In this document: positions 43,586-55,700 of the stretch, one piece after another | How the letters are laid out: each line of letters begins with the position of its first letter | Position numbering within the stretch: the stretch's first letter is position 1 | NCBI GenBank assembly: GCA_947172415.1 | Contig: OX359200.1 | Location: forward strand, 1,800,501-1,864,500 | Direction of reading: 5' to 3' | DNA: 64,000 bases | Origin: Chondrosia reniformis | Lineage: Eukaryota > Porifera > Demospongiae > Chondrillida > Chondrillidae | Program-made: the position numbers and the translations under genes | The notes under the pieces: model-generated | The model's database searches: none | Seen by the model: the letters and a program-made list of their open reading frames with translations, nothing else | What the model was told of the DNA's origin: nothing

Positions 43586-46500
43586 ATGGCAAAAATGGCG
43601 AACTATGCTCAGCACATTATTCCTGCTAACCATTTGGATTTGATTCACGATGTCTCGTACGACTTTTATGGAAGGCGAATGGCTACTTGTTCTAGTGACC
43701 AAAGCGTGCAGGTATAGATGCGCGTGCTTTATAGGAGGATTGCACAGTAAACATTAGTGCTCCACTTCCTTTTTAAGGTTTGGGACTTGGACTCAGACAA
43801 TGAATGGAGGTGTATCTCGAAATGGAAGGTAAATAACATTCCACAAACATGAGCTTGGCAATGTAAACCATCTTCCTCAGACTAGCCACTCTGAAAATGC
43901 TCCACTGGGTACACATACATAGCTCTATAGGCTTGCCCTAAGTCTCTATAGTCTTATCTGGTTTAGTCTATTGTATTATTTATGTTACCTTTGCTTCATA
44001 ACCATTTAGGAAGAGGACGATTTAGATTATTTATACATAATTAATATTCCAATCATCTAAACGAGTTGTCTTATTAATATGGGCCCTCCCATTTCCTGTG
44101 GGAGTGGCCAATTGTAGATATCATCACCCTTGTCCTGCTGGTATAACAAGCTGTTATCCCTTAGGCTCATGCAGGTGCTATTTGGCGTGTTACTTGTCCT
44201 GCTGGTATAACAAGCTGTTATCCCTTAGGCTCATGCAGGTGCTATTTGGCATGTTACTTGTCCTGCTAGTATAACAAGCTGTTATCCCTTAGGCTCATGC
44301 AGGTGCTATTTGGCATGTTACTTGTCCTGCTAGTATAACAAGCTGTTATCCCTTAGGCTCATGCAGGTGCTATTTGGCATGTTACTTGTCCTGCTAGTAT
44401 AACAAGCTGTTATCCCTTAGGCTCATGCAGGTGCTATTTGGCGTGTTACTTGTCCTGCTGGTATAACAAGCTGTTATCCCTTAGGCTCATGCAGGTGCTA
44501 TTTGGCATGTTACTTGTCCTGCTAGTATAACAAGCTGTTATCCCTTAGGCTCATGCAGGTGCTATTTGGCATGTTACTTGTCCTGCTAGTATAACAAGCT
44601 GTTATCCCTTAGGCTCATGCAGGTGCTATTTGGCATGTTACTTGTCCTGCTAGTATAACAAGCTGTTATCCCTTAGGCTCATGCAGGTGCTATTTGGCGT
44701 GTTACTTGTCCTGCTGGTATAACAAGCTGTTATCCCTTAGGCTCATGCAGGTGCTATTTGGTGTGTTACTTGTCCTGCTAGTATAACAAGCTGTTATCCC
44801 TTAGGCTCATGTAGGTGCTATTTGGCATGTTACTTGTCCTGCTGGTATAACAAGCTGTTATCCCTTAGGCTCATGCAGGTGCTATTTGGTGTGTTACTTG
44901 TCCTGCTAGTATAACAAGCTGTTATCCCTTAGGCTCATGCAGGTGCCATTTGGCGTGTTACTTGTCCTGCTGGTATAACAAGCTGTTATCCCTTAGGCTC
45001 ATGCAGGTGCTATTTGGCGTGTAACTTGTCCTGCTAGTATAACAAGCTGTTATCCCTTAGGCTCATGCAGATGCTATTTGGCGTGTTACTTGTCCTGCTA
45101 GTATAACAAGCTGTTATCCCTTAGGCTCATGCAGGTGCTATTTGGCGTGTTACTTGTCCTGCTAGTATAACAAGCTGCTATCCCTTAGGCTCATGCAGGT
45201 GCTATTTGGCATGTTACTTGTCCTGCTAGTATAACAAGCTGTTATCCCTTAGGCTCATGTAGGTGCTATTTGGCGTGTTACTTGTCCTGCTAGTATAACA
45301 AGCTGTTATCCCTTAGGCTCATGCAGGTGCTATTTGGCGTGTTACTTGTCCTGCTGGTATAACAAGCTGTTATCCCTTAGGCTCATGCAGGTGCTATTTG
45401 GCGTGTAACTTGTCCTGCTAGTATAACAAGTTGTTATCCCTTAGGCTCATGCAGGTGCTATTTGGTGTGTTACTTGTCCTGCTGGTATACCAAGCTGTTA
45501 TCCCTTAGGCTCATGCAGGTGCTATTTGGTGTGTTACTTGTCCTGCTAGTATAACAAGCTGTTATCCCTTAGGCTCATGCAGGTGCTATTTGGTGTGTTA
45601 CTTGTCCTGCTAGTATAACAAGCTGTTATCCCTTAGGCTCATGCAGGTGCCATTTGGCGTGTTACTTGTCCTGCTGGTATAACAAGCTGTTATCCCTTAG
45701 GCTCATGCAGGTGCTATTTGGCGTGTTACTTGTCCTGCTGGTATAACAAGCTGTTATCCCTTAGGCTCATGCAGGTGCTATTTGGTGTGTTACTTGTCCT
45801 GCTAGTATAACAAGCTGTTATCCCTTAGGCTCATGCAGGTGCTATTTGGCATGTAACTTGTCCTGCTAGTATAACAAGCTGTTATCCCTTAGGCTCATGC
45901 AGGTGCTATTTGGCGTGTTACTTGTCCTGCTGGTATAACAAGCTGTTATCCCTTAGGCTCATGCAGGTGCTATTTGGCGTGTAACTTGTCCTGCTGGTAT
46001 AACAAGCTGTTATCCCTTAGGCTCATGCAGGTGCTATTTGGCATGTTACTTGTCCTGCTGGTATAACAAGCTGTTATCCCTTAGGCTCATGCAGGTGCTA
46101 TTTGGCGTGTAACTTGTCCTGCTGGTATAACAAGTTGTTATCCCTTAGGCTCATGCAGGTGCTATTTGGTGTGTTACTTGTCCTGCTGGTATAACAAGCT
46201 GTTATCCCTTAGGCTCATGCAGGTGCTATTTGGTGTGTTACTTGTCCTGCTGGTATAACAAGCTGTTATCCCTTAGGCTCATGCAGGTGCTATTTGGTGT
46301 GTTACTTGTCCTGCTAGTATAACAAGCTGTTATCCCTTAGGCTCATGCAGGTGCTATTTGGCATATAACTTGTCCTGCTAGTATAACAAGCTGTTATCCC
46401 TTAGGCTCATGCAGGTGCTATTTGGTGTGTTACTTGTCCTGCTAGTATAACAAGCTGTTATCCCTTAGGCTCATGCAGGTGCTATTTGGTGTGTTACTTG

Positions 46501-49500
46501 TCCTGCTAGTATAACAAGCTGTTATCCCTTAGGCTCATGCAGGTGCTATTTGGCGTGTAACTTGGGCTCACCCTGAATTTGGTCAAGTGTTAGCGACCTG
46601 CTCGTTTGACCGCACAGTTCATGTGTGGGAAGAGCAAGGTAGGCCACGCCTCCTGTCACACCTCTCAATAATAGGTTGTAATCTCTAATACTTTACACGA
46701 ACCTCAAACAGCTGCTGAAGATGTCAGTGCAACCACTCACTGGTCCAAAAGAGCGTCTCTGGTTGACAGTCGGACTTCAGTGACTGATGTCAAGTTCTCA
46801 CCAAAGCAGTTGGGGCTCCTTTTGGTGAGTTACTTGTTGCCATGGGCACCCACATTTGAATTTTATGTAATCTTGACTTTATTTCTGTACTGTTGACAGG
46901 CAACCTGTTCAATCGATGGTCAAATAAGAATTTATGAAGCTCCAGATGTTATGAATCTCTCCCAGTGGTCACTAATAGTATGTGCATGGTAGTATGAGTG
47001 AGATCTGGAGGGGAGGATGCGTATAGTTTATGGTCAAAGTAGTTTGCATTCATTAGTGATTTAGTAACTGCCCTTTGCCTGTCACTTTTGACTTTTATAT
47101 TATCATTTTTAGCATCAAATTGTCTGTAAGCAAGGTACTGGTTGCCTCTCATGGAACCCATCAAGGTATGGGATATAGAATGTGGGGTACGTATGTACAG
47201 TAGTAGCTACTCTTATCTTTTTCTTTTTTCTTTTTTCTCATGCAGTGTCTCTACCCCTTTGCTGGCGGTTGGTAGTAATGATGTCAGGGATATTGCTGGA
47301 ACTGCAGTCCAGTTATTTGAATTTAGTGAAGCATCCAAGTGTGTTGTTTACACAATGGGTCGTGTATCATGCATGTAACATGTTTAGTTGAATGTGTTAT
47401 ATTATACACAGAAAGTGGATTAAAGTGCAAAATTTGCCTGGAGTAGATGGACCCGTTAGAGATATTGCATTCGCTCCCAACCCAGGAAGGTGGGCATGTC
47501 TGTATGTATTGATTACGCCTGGGGAAAGGCAATAATAAATTGATTTGTTACTGTTCATAATTTATGTGCATACCTACATGTGATTGTTTTCCTATTTTCA
47601 TATCTATGAATATCTAATAGAGACAGCATCAATTATGTACATGCACTGAGGTTTACAATGAAGTGTTGGTGTGTTGCATGTCAGTATTATAGTACTTCCT
47701 GTATGAGTTGTGTGATATGTACAGCACTTCCTGTATGAGTTGTGTAATATGTACAGCACTTCCTGTATGAGGTGTATGACATGTACAGCACTTCCTGTAT
47801 GAGGTGTATGACATGTACAGCACTTCCTGTATGAGGTGTATGACATGTACAGCTTTTCCTGTATGAGGTGTATGACATGTACAGCACTTCCTGTATGAGG
47901 TGTATGACATGTACAGCTTTTCCTGTATGAGGTGTATGACATGTACAGCACTTCCTGTATGAGGTGTATGACATGTACAGCACTTCCTGTATGAGGTGTA
48001 TGACATGTACAGCACTTCCTGTATGAGGTGTATGACATATACAGCTTTTCCTGTATGAGGTGTATGACATGTACAGCACTTCCTGTATGAGGTGTATGAC
48101 ATGTACAGCACTTCCTGTATGAGGTGTATGACATGTACAGCACTTCCTGTATGAGGTGTATGACATGTACAGCACTTCCTGTATGAGGTGTATGACATGT
48201 ACAGCACTTCCTGTATGAGGTGTATGACATGTACAGCACTTCCTGTATGAGGTGTATGACATGTACAGCACTTTCTGTATGAGGTGTATGACATGTACAG
48301 CACTTCCTGTATGAGTTGTGTACATGTACAGCACTTCCTGTATGAGTTGTGTGATATGTACAGCAATTCCTGTATGAGTTGTGTGACATGTACAACACTT
48401 CCTGTGTGAGTTGTTGCTGCTCATTCTCTCCAGATCCTATCACTTGCTTGCTGTGGCAGCCAAAGAGGTCTACATAGTCCAATTGATACCCACCTCAAAG
48501 TTAGCGGGTTGACACAGACACATTCCTATTTACCTACATACTACGTACATGGCTACCTTGCCTAAATACATTTGTTTTACAGTTCACTCCTTTTCTGTAT
48601 CCCTACTGACTTGACTTGGATATACATCCATACATGCATGGATGTACTACTGCTCATACCTATCATTGGGTGTGGTAATTTTCTGATGCATAGCATATGT
48701 AGTAGAATAAAGATTTCTTCTAACTGCATCAAATTTATCTTTTGAAAGGATCATCTTTTGACTATTAGAGTGTCTAAAGATGCAGTTTTGTTGTCTCTCT
48801 TGAGCATCAGACATTTTGACTCAAAGGATCTTCTTCTGTAGACCAACATCAGTCACTGAAGAAGACCCTCGGGTCAAAATATCTGACACTCAATAGAGAC
48901 AACATAACTGCATCTTTAGATGTTCTAAAAGTTGAAAGATGATCCTCTCCAAAGTAGCATATGTGGGTTATGTAGATGTTACATTGTCAGGAATATTATC
49001 AAGCTGGTATCCACGGCTACAAATTTAGTCTGGCTAGTTACCTCTGAAGAAACCTAGTGCTTATAATACAGTTACCATAGAAACAAGTTAGAAATCCCCC
49101 TTGATACGATATGCTTTGCAGTGGTGGTGGAGAGACAGGCGGACAGACCAAATTTGATGTTCGCCATCCGGGACACTTTGATGATCACAACTCTCAAGTG
49201 TGGAGAGTGGCTTGGAATGCAACTGGTACAGTTCTAGCCTCTTCTGGCGATGATGGACATGTCAGACTGTGGAAAGGTAGGACAATTCCATCCCATTGTG
49301 GTGACCTCATTGCATAATGCAATAAAAATGGAGGCATAAGATGTGCTTTTATGTTTGATCTATTAGCCAATTACATGCAGGCATGGAGCTGTTTTGCAGA
49401 CATCCCAGGGGCTACCAAATCTAAATCTGGGCCATCCCAATCATCCTTTCAACTTCAAGATCCGTCTCATCAGCCAAAACAACAAAGCTTTTCTTCTTCC

Positions 49501-49613
49501 ATTCAGCTAGACCAAACCAGGTATGAATATCTGATTCATTGGTGCTGTTCTATTGACTCTCTGTATCTCCTCATTATAGCAAAGCTTTAAGAGAATTCAA
49601 CAGTCTCGCATAA
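43586..49613 (+). CDS. SEH1L: Nucleoporin SEH1 (WD40), complete
   Basis: Exons 43586-43711, 43778-43828, 46533-46638, 46712-46824, 46900-46977, 47113-47165, 47246-47338, 47412-47489, 48434-48499, 49122-49276, 49367-49520, 49580-49613; frame closes at 368 aa, near the usual ~360. SEH1 is a seven-bladed WD40 subunit of the Nup107-160 nuclear-pore complex and of GATOR2 (mTORC1 signalling). Family hallmarks: [90 protein letters not shown]. The donor after exon 9 is GTTAGC. The last intron is only 59 bp; retaining it would end the protein slightly differently. Exon 3 lies behind a 38-copy acceptor array, exon 9 behind a 32-bp array. The SCCPDH start follows 111 bp after the stop. Confidence 0.93.
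44131..46564 (+). repeat. 38 x 64-bp array carrying the SEH1 exon-3 splice acceptor
   Basis: The period is exactly 64 bp from 44141 to 46509. Each unit is 32 nt of intron end (TCCTGCTAGTATAACAAGCT + GTTATCCCTTAG) and 32 nt of exon start (GCTCATGCAGGTGCTATTTG + GCGTGTTACTTG). The last unit runs directly into exon 3, whose true reading is [11 protein letters not shown]. Variation is limited to a few positions (CTA/CTG, GCA/GCG/GTG, TTA/TAA). TATAAC may serve as branch site. Upstream acceptors would shift frame and meet TAA after a few units. Confidence 0.97.
47694..48412. repeat. 32-bp minisatellite in SEH1 intron 8
   Basis: About 22 units of TGTATGACATGTACAGCACT + TCCTGTATGAGG, ending just before the exon-9 acceptor. 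With no stop in the unit on the minus strand, all three minus frames stay open (237-292 codons) and read [15 protein letters not shown] repeats. I see no promoter or splice support for a gene. Confidence 0.95.
48734..48953. mobile_element. Foldback MITE with hammerhead-like centre in SEH1 intron 9
   Basis: Left TTATCTTTTGAAAGGATCAT ... AGTGTCTAAAGATGCAGTTT; right AACTGCATCTTTAGATGTTC ... GAAAGATGATCCTCTCC: long imperfect inverted repeats. The centre is CACTGAAGAAGACC then CTCGGGTCAAAATA. Confidence 0.7.
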
Positions 49614-49724
49614 AAGTCAAAACACTTGTATTGATAGTGCATCAAGCGCATATATATGTGTGTTTAAAGTACACGAGTAAAGAATTGTGGTGTTGTTATC
49701 ATCGCCGCGTATACCGAATACAAA

Positions 49725-52700
49725 ATGGCAGCCATGGAGAGTAAGAGGACTTACAATATAACCGTGTTTGGTGCTACGGGGTACACGGGAAAGTACGTTG
49801 TTGAAGATTTGAAAAATCGAAAAGTTAAAGACTTGACATGGGCTGTTGCGGGGAGAGACGAAACCAAACTAAAGGCAGTCTTGGATGGTAAGGCCGCGCG
49901 ACCTTTCTAAAAGGTCAACTCTGTCTAATCATTTGCTGTACTGTCAACTTCCTTGCTTGCAGAATTAGAATGTGCTGATGTTCCTGTAATAGTATCTGAT
50001 GTGAATGACCCTTCTTCCCTGGAGGCGATGTGTTCACAGTCTGACATCATTATATCCTGTGTAGGCCCGGTGAGTGCATCCTCTCCTTGTAGCTGAGACC
50101 CTTACCTCATGTAGTGATACTGTCACTTTTGGAAGTGTACTACAACATGGTTACAACTCGTGCATAGTATTTATTGTTTTGGTTCCCTCTATTATCTCTC
50201 TCCGATTCCTCTTGCTTCCCTTTTACCCTAGCTCTGCAGGGATAGATCTAACGAACCTCTCCACTCCCTCTCTACTCTGCAATACTCCCTCCCTACTCTA
50301 CCCTGTCTCTCACTACTGTACCCCTATCTCTCATTACTCTACCCCTATCTCTCATTAATCTACCCCTATCTCTCACTACCCTTTCCCCCATCTCTCATTA
50401 CTCTACCCCTGTCTCTCATTACTCTACCCCTATCTCTCATTAATCTACCCCTATCTCTCACTACCCTTTCCCCCATCTCTCACTACTCTACCCCTGTCTC
50501 TCACTACTCTACCCCTATCTCTCACTACTCTACCCCTATCTCTCATTACTCTACCCCTGTCTCTCACTACTCTACCCCTATCTCTCACTACTCTACCCCT
50601 ATCTCTCACTACTCTACCCCTGTCTCTCACTACTCTACTCCTATCTCTCACTACTCTACCCCTATCTCTCACTACTCTACCCCTGTCTCTCACTACTCTA
50701 CCCCTATCTCTCACTACTCTACCCCTATCTCTCATTACTCTACCCCTATCTCTCACTACTCTACCCCTGTCTCTCACTACTCTACCCCTATCTCTCACTA
50801 CTCTACCCCTATCTCTCACTACTCTACCCCTATCTCTCACTACTCTACCCCTGTCTCTCATTACTCTACCCCTATCTCTCACTACTCTACCCCTGTCTCT
50901 CACTACTCTACCCCTGTCTCTCATTACTCTATCCCAGTCTCTCATTACTCTACCCCTATCTCTTACTACTCTACCCCTGTCTCTCACTACTCTACCCCTG
51001 TCTCTCACTACTCTACCCCTATCTCTCATTACTCTACCCCTATCTCTCACTACTCTACCCCTGTCTCTCACTACTCTACCCCTGTCTCTCATTACTCTAT
51101 CCCAGTCTCTCATTACTCTACCCCTATCTCTCACTACTCTACCCCTGTCTCTCACTACTCTACCCCTATCTCTCATTACTCTACCCCTATCTCTCATTAC
51201 TCTACCCCTATCTCTCATTACTCTACCCCTATCTCTCACTACTCTACCCCTGTCTCTCACTACTCTACCCCTGTCTCTCACTACTCTATCCCTGTCTCTC
51301 ACTACTCTACCCCTATCTCTCTCTCTTCCTCTTTGCCACCTTTTACTCGCATGTATCCCTTTCCAATTTGCTTCTTTCTTGTTACCTCTCCATTCTTCTC
51401 ATTTACCCAATAGTTTCAACTTTATGGAGAACCATTAGTGAAGGCCTGCATTGCTTCGAAATGTAACTACATTGATGTGACAGGAGAAACATACGTAAGT
51501 AAGTGCATTCATGAAGTAATCCTTTTTTCATTTTTTTCTCTTTTTCATTTGGGTGACATTTAATTTTTCTTTTTTCCAGTTTTTTCTTCATCTTGACTTC
51601 ATATATGCATAAAAACTTTTTCCTTTTTTTCCTTTTTTGTAAACTGTAGTAAAAGTATTTTTTCTCTTTATCCAACCTTTATGCATAATATTATTTCAGT
51701 AATAGGAAGGTGAATGGTCCCTTTTCTCTCTAGTTTATTGAGTTGATGAAGCAGAAGTACCATCAGGCAGCTGAGGAGGCCGGAGTGTACCTGGTGTCTG
51801 CCTGCGGGTTCGACAGCATCCCCAATGACATTGGTGTCCTCTTCACCAAGGAGCAGTTCCAGGGTGACCTTCAGTACATAGAGAGCTACCTGAAAATGGA
51901 GCAGCACGACAATCAAAAGGTCATACAGTGTATCAATTTAGTATACCAAAACATTAATAACAATAAAATATTCAAATCATAATAGTTGATAAAGACCTAT
52001 AGGTCAAATCGTTCTAAAATTAACCTGTTCTTAAGTTTTCTGATGTTGAGAGAATCATTAATATCATTATGACTGCAACAAATACATGTTGTCATTTCAA
52101 CAAATCATTATTTGCCATTTTTGTGTAAAATTAATATAGAGCATCATATGAAAGTGAAGTTTAATGAATGTTATGACTAATTTCTAGAGATTTGAAGTGG
52201 GTTGTATTAAATGTATAATTTAACTGCTGCAGCTTTAAATAGAATAAGACACAAATTGCTAGTGGACTGATTCCTTGCATATGTTACATATTAATGGTCG
52301 AGCTTTCTCCCAGTATGTGTAATTCAATCTGTAATTCTAGCTGTACACTCCAGTGAATATTCACAGTATTCCAAAACCAGATACAACGTGTCACATATCC
52401 TAATCTAAAGATGTTAATATCTCTTCCCCGTCTGTCAGATTGTGTTCAATACTGGTACCTGGGACTCCCTGGTGAATGGATTGCACAGCTATAGCAAGGT
52501 CAAGGAGCTCAGAAGAAATGTGCCAAAACTTCAGAATGCACCACAAACTGTCAAAGCACCAAGCAGGTATGTTGGTTACCATAGCAACCCCTTTTAGACT
52601 TGTTTGTTACGTGTTATGTTTGGTTATCATTCAATGTACATATTTCAAATTCTAAATAACTAATTTTGCCTCATTTGATCAAACAGTCACAATTTACAGT

Positions 52701-55700
52701 TTTAATGGATTGAGAGGAATGTTTGTATGTGATAATGGATATGAGCATTTTATTGCTGTTTACATATTTAACATTTTGTTTATGTTAATTGATTGTTTCT
52801 GTCAGGAATGCACTATTTTACAGCAAGGAGATGAACAGGTGGTGTCTGCCCTTTGCTGGGTGTGACAGGTCAATTGTAAGTCCCAACCTCTGTCTCCATA
52901 GCTGTACGTAGGTTATTAATGGGCTTTCTGTAGGTTGCCAGAACTCAGAGATTCCTTTTTGAACAGTACGGTGAGACTCCAGTATGTTATTATAGGGTTC
53001 CCCTCATGCATGTATTAAAATTGTTTTTAATCCTCTACTTTCTTTGTTATTTCATAGTTGAATTTCAAGCCATACTGGTGCCAGCACTCCTTTTGGAGTT
53101 GCATCGGATTGGCATTCAGTTTCACCTTGCTGGCCTTATTGGCGCAGTTCTCGTTCGGTCGCAAGCTCCTGACAAACGTAAGCACACATCACATCAGCAC
53201 ATGCACTGACATGTTGTATTTGGAACTAGAAAAATATGATATAAATTTCCTTTTCTGCACGAAATTTATTTTAAACTTTCATCAGATAAATGAGGTGAAG
53301 ATGTTTTATATCTTATCAGACCCTGATTTGTCATTCTAGTAACTGTGTTTATTTCCTATGGTATAAAGTGTTTAACCTTCTGCTCTATGTCAAATGTATC
53401 TCTTCCTAAAGATCCTCTATTCATGTTCATTGATCCTCATTTCTTAAGGTTACAGGAGGTTTTGTCTGTGTTGTAATGCTTCCTATTAGGTTGTGAGAAG
53501 GCATAACTAATAATTCTATTAATCTGGAATGTGTTTGCATTTTCAAAAGCACTTCAGGGCATGCCTTTGTGGCTCAGCTTCCTTGTCAGGCCTTTGAAAA
53601 ATAAAATTCATTTTTACTCCATTGTTGAGTTTTCTAAATAAGGACCCTCTTAATTGGTTTATGGTAAATTGTATGTGTTAATACACAATTGTAATAATAA
53701 CTGTTCTTTGATTTTTCCTTAGTATCCAAGTTTCTTTTCTGGAGGAACCTTTTCAAAGAACGGCCCGACCAGACAGTCTGTAAGTTTAGTTATACGTACT
53801 TACGTGAATCTGTTTTGTTACCATGGTAGTATTTGCTTGATAATCTTCACCTTATGTTACCATGGTTACATAACCATGTCATTGTTCATGCTGTTGCTAT
53901 AGTAACATAGTAACCATGTCATTATTCATTCTGTTGCTATAGTAACATAGTAACCATGTCATTATTCATTCTGTTGCTATAGTAATTTAGTAACCATGGT
54001 GATTGTGATGTAATGTTTACATAGTGCATATTTGATAATGGCTGTTGTCATAAAATTACCATGGCAACCTGTAGTTGTTATAATGACATTCACCTATTTA
54101 TAGACATTATATATTATTCAAGGTATGTAGTTGCCATGAGATAGCTTGGCAACCTTAAGTTACTCACTTGGGTGCCAATTTCCATGTGCCCCTACCTGAG
54201 GGCATCTGTTTTGTTGTAACCACCTTGTGTTGTTTACCCGGAACTTGGGGGGTCAGCGGTGACAAAGTAAACAAACTAAATGTACCACCATCTAATAGAA
54301 GCCAATTTACAAGCAACTTTGTAGTAGCATTAAGATTTGTGTGCCCTAAAAGTGCGACAATTGAAAACGGCTGATTAGAAACATCATAACAAATTAGCCA
54401 ATTTGTTCCTTGTAGTGTGTGTTAATTAAAGAGGGTTGGACAATTTTGACATTAACCTGCTAATGGCTGTTGTATGTTAATCAAGGGGGTAGTCCAACGA
54501 CCTCCAATTGACTCTTTCTCTGTGCTCTATATCATATTAGTGTACTTTTGTGTCTTCAATTGTAGTAACATTATTTTAATTGTAAACATCATTCCTTTGA
54601 TCTTCGAAAGTGCCAGTGGTCCTAATAACTTGTTAAATTACTTTGCCAAACACCAAAGTGTCTTGTACAAGTGAAACTTTAAATGAAAGGAGGTATTTGC
54701 TTTGATCTTCTTTGTGCGTACATTTATAAAGAAATTTACTTAACTTTGAAATCTAATTTGAGAGGATTGCAAATGAACTTTATTAAAAACAATGTTGAGA
54801 AAGACACTACAAATATTAACAATAGATATTTTGTTTGTATATTCTGAATCTTGAAAGTACTTTCACCACTATACAGAAGTTTAATGCATCTTTTGAAGGG
54901 GTTAAATGTCTATTAGTAAAATGTTTACGGCTATGTATATACTTGTTATTGGAAACTTCTGGTACTCCAAAGAAACAGACTATGGCAATGCTGTTTATAG
55001 TTTTTACAAGTATCTCTAATTGTTTGGTGTAACAGACATTTCCATGTACACACTGCACCTGTGGTTAAATTAGCTGGCTTATCTGGCACTCTGAGGGTTA
55101 AAATGTTGTTTACAGAAATGCTGATTCAGCACTATTCAGGTGGATTCCAAGGGAGACCAGCCCTAATCATGGCTTCCCATGTGACTGCTAGATAATAAAC
55201 AGGTTCACAACATCAAAAATATTAAGGTTACCTTTCCCATGAGTATATACACAGGATGGCTGAACTCTATAACTTGATACTGGTGGCATACGTATATACT
55301 TTCAATATAATAATGTACGTAGAGTGCCAAATTCATTTGTACCATGGCACTTCTAATTGAGTCCAAAAGTTAAATGTTTCAGAAATCCTTTTAGATTGCA
55401 CATAAGACTGATTTCAGTAACCCTTTGTCTCCTAAAAGGTGTTGCATAAGCTTTCTATTATGTGTTTACAGCATTTCCATGGATATAATCACTCAAGTAT
55501 GATGTAATTGGGAAGTCTGTCGTTAACTTTTGCCCTCTCTTGGCTCACTGGGTGTAAGGGTTACTAATAAAGTATGGCTTCTGAAGAAAACTTGATTTCT
55601 GATGCTAAATCAGTGTGCATCAGACCACACTTCAAGTAGTGTAACTCTGTAAAACAATATTTGCTAATTTGACGATTGTACTCCTCTGTGAAGATTAATT

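Noticed and set aside
44131-46564. CRISPR-like array
   Set aside because: Units are contiguous with no variable spacers, contain SEH1 coding sequence, and the genome is eukaryotic.
47604-48482. Long minus-strand ORFs (237-292 codons) as a His/Thr-rich repeat protein
   Set aside because: They are produced by a stop-free 32-bp repeat read in all three frames, inside an SEH1 intron, with no splice or family support.
50451-51302. 283-codon RDRGRVV protein as a gene
   Set aside because: A pure 21-bp minisatellite within an SCCPDH intron; no flanking unique coding sequence.
54168-54374. 69-codon ORF in the large SCCPDH intron
   Set aside because: No family resemblance, no splice-site context, composition like surrounding intron.
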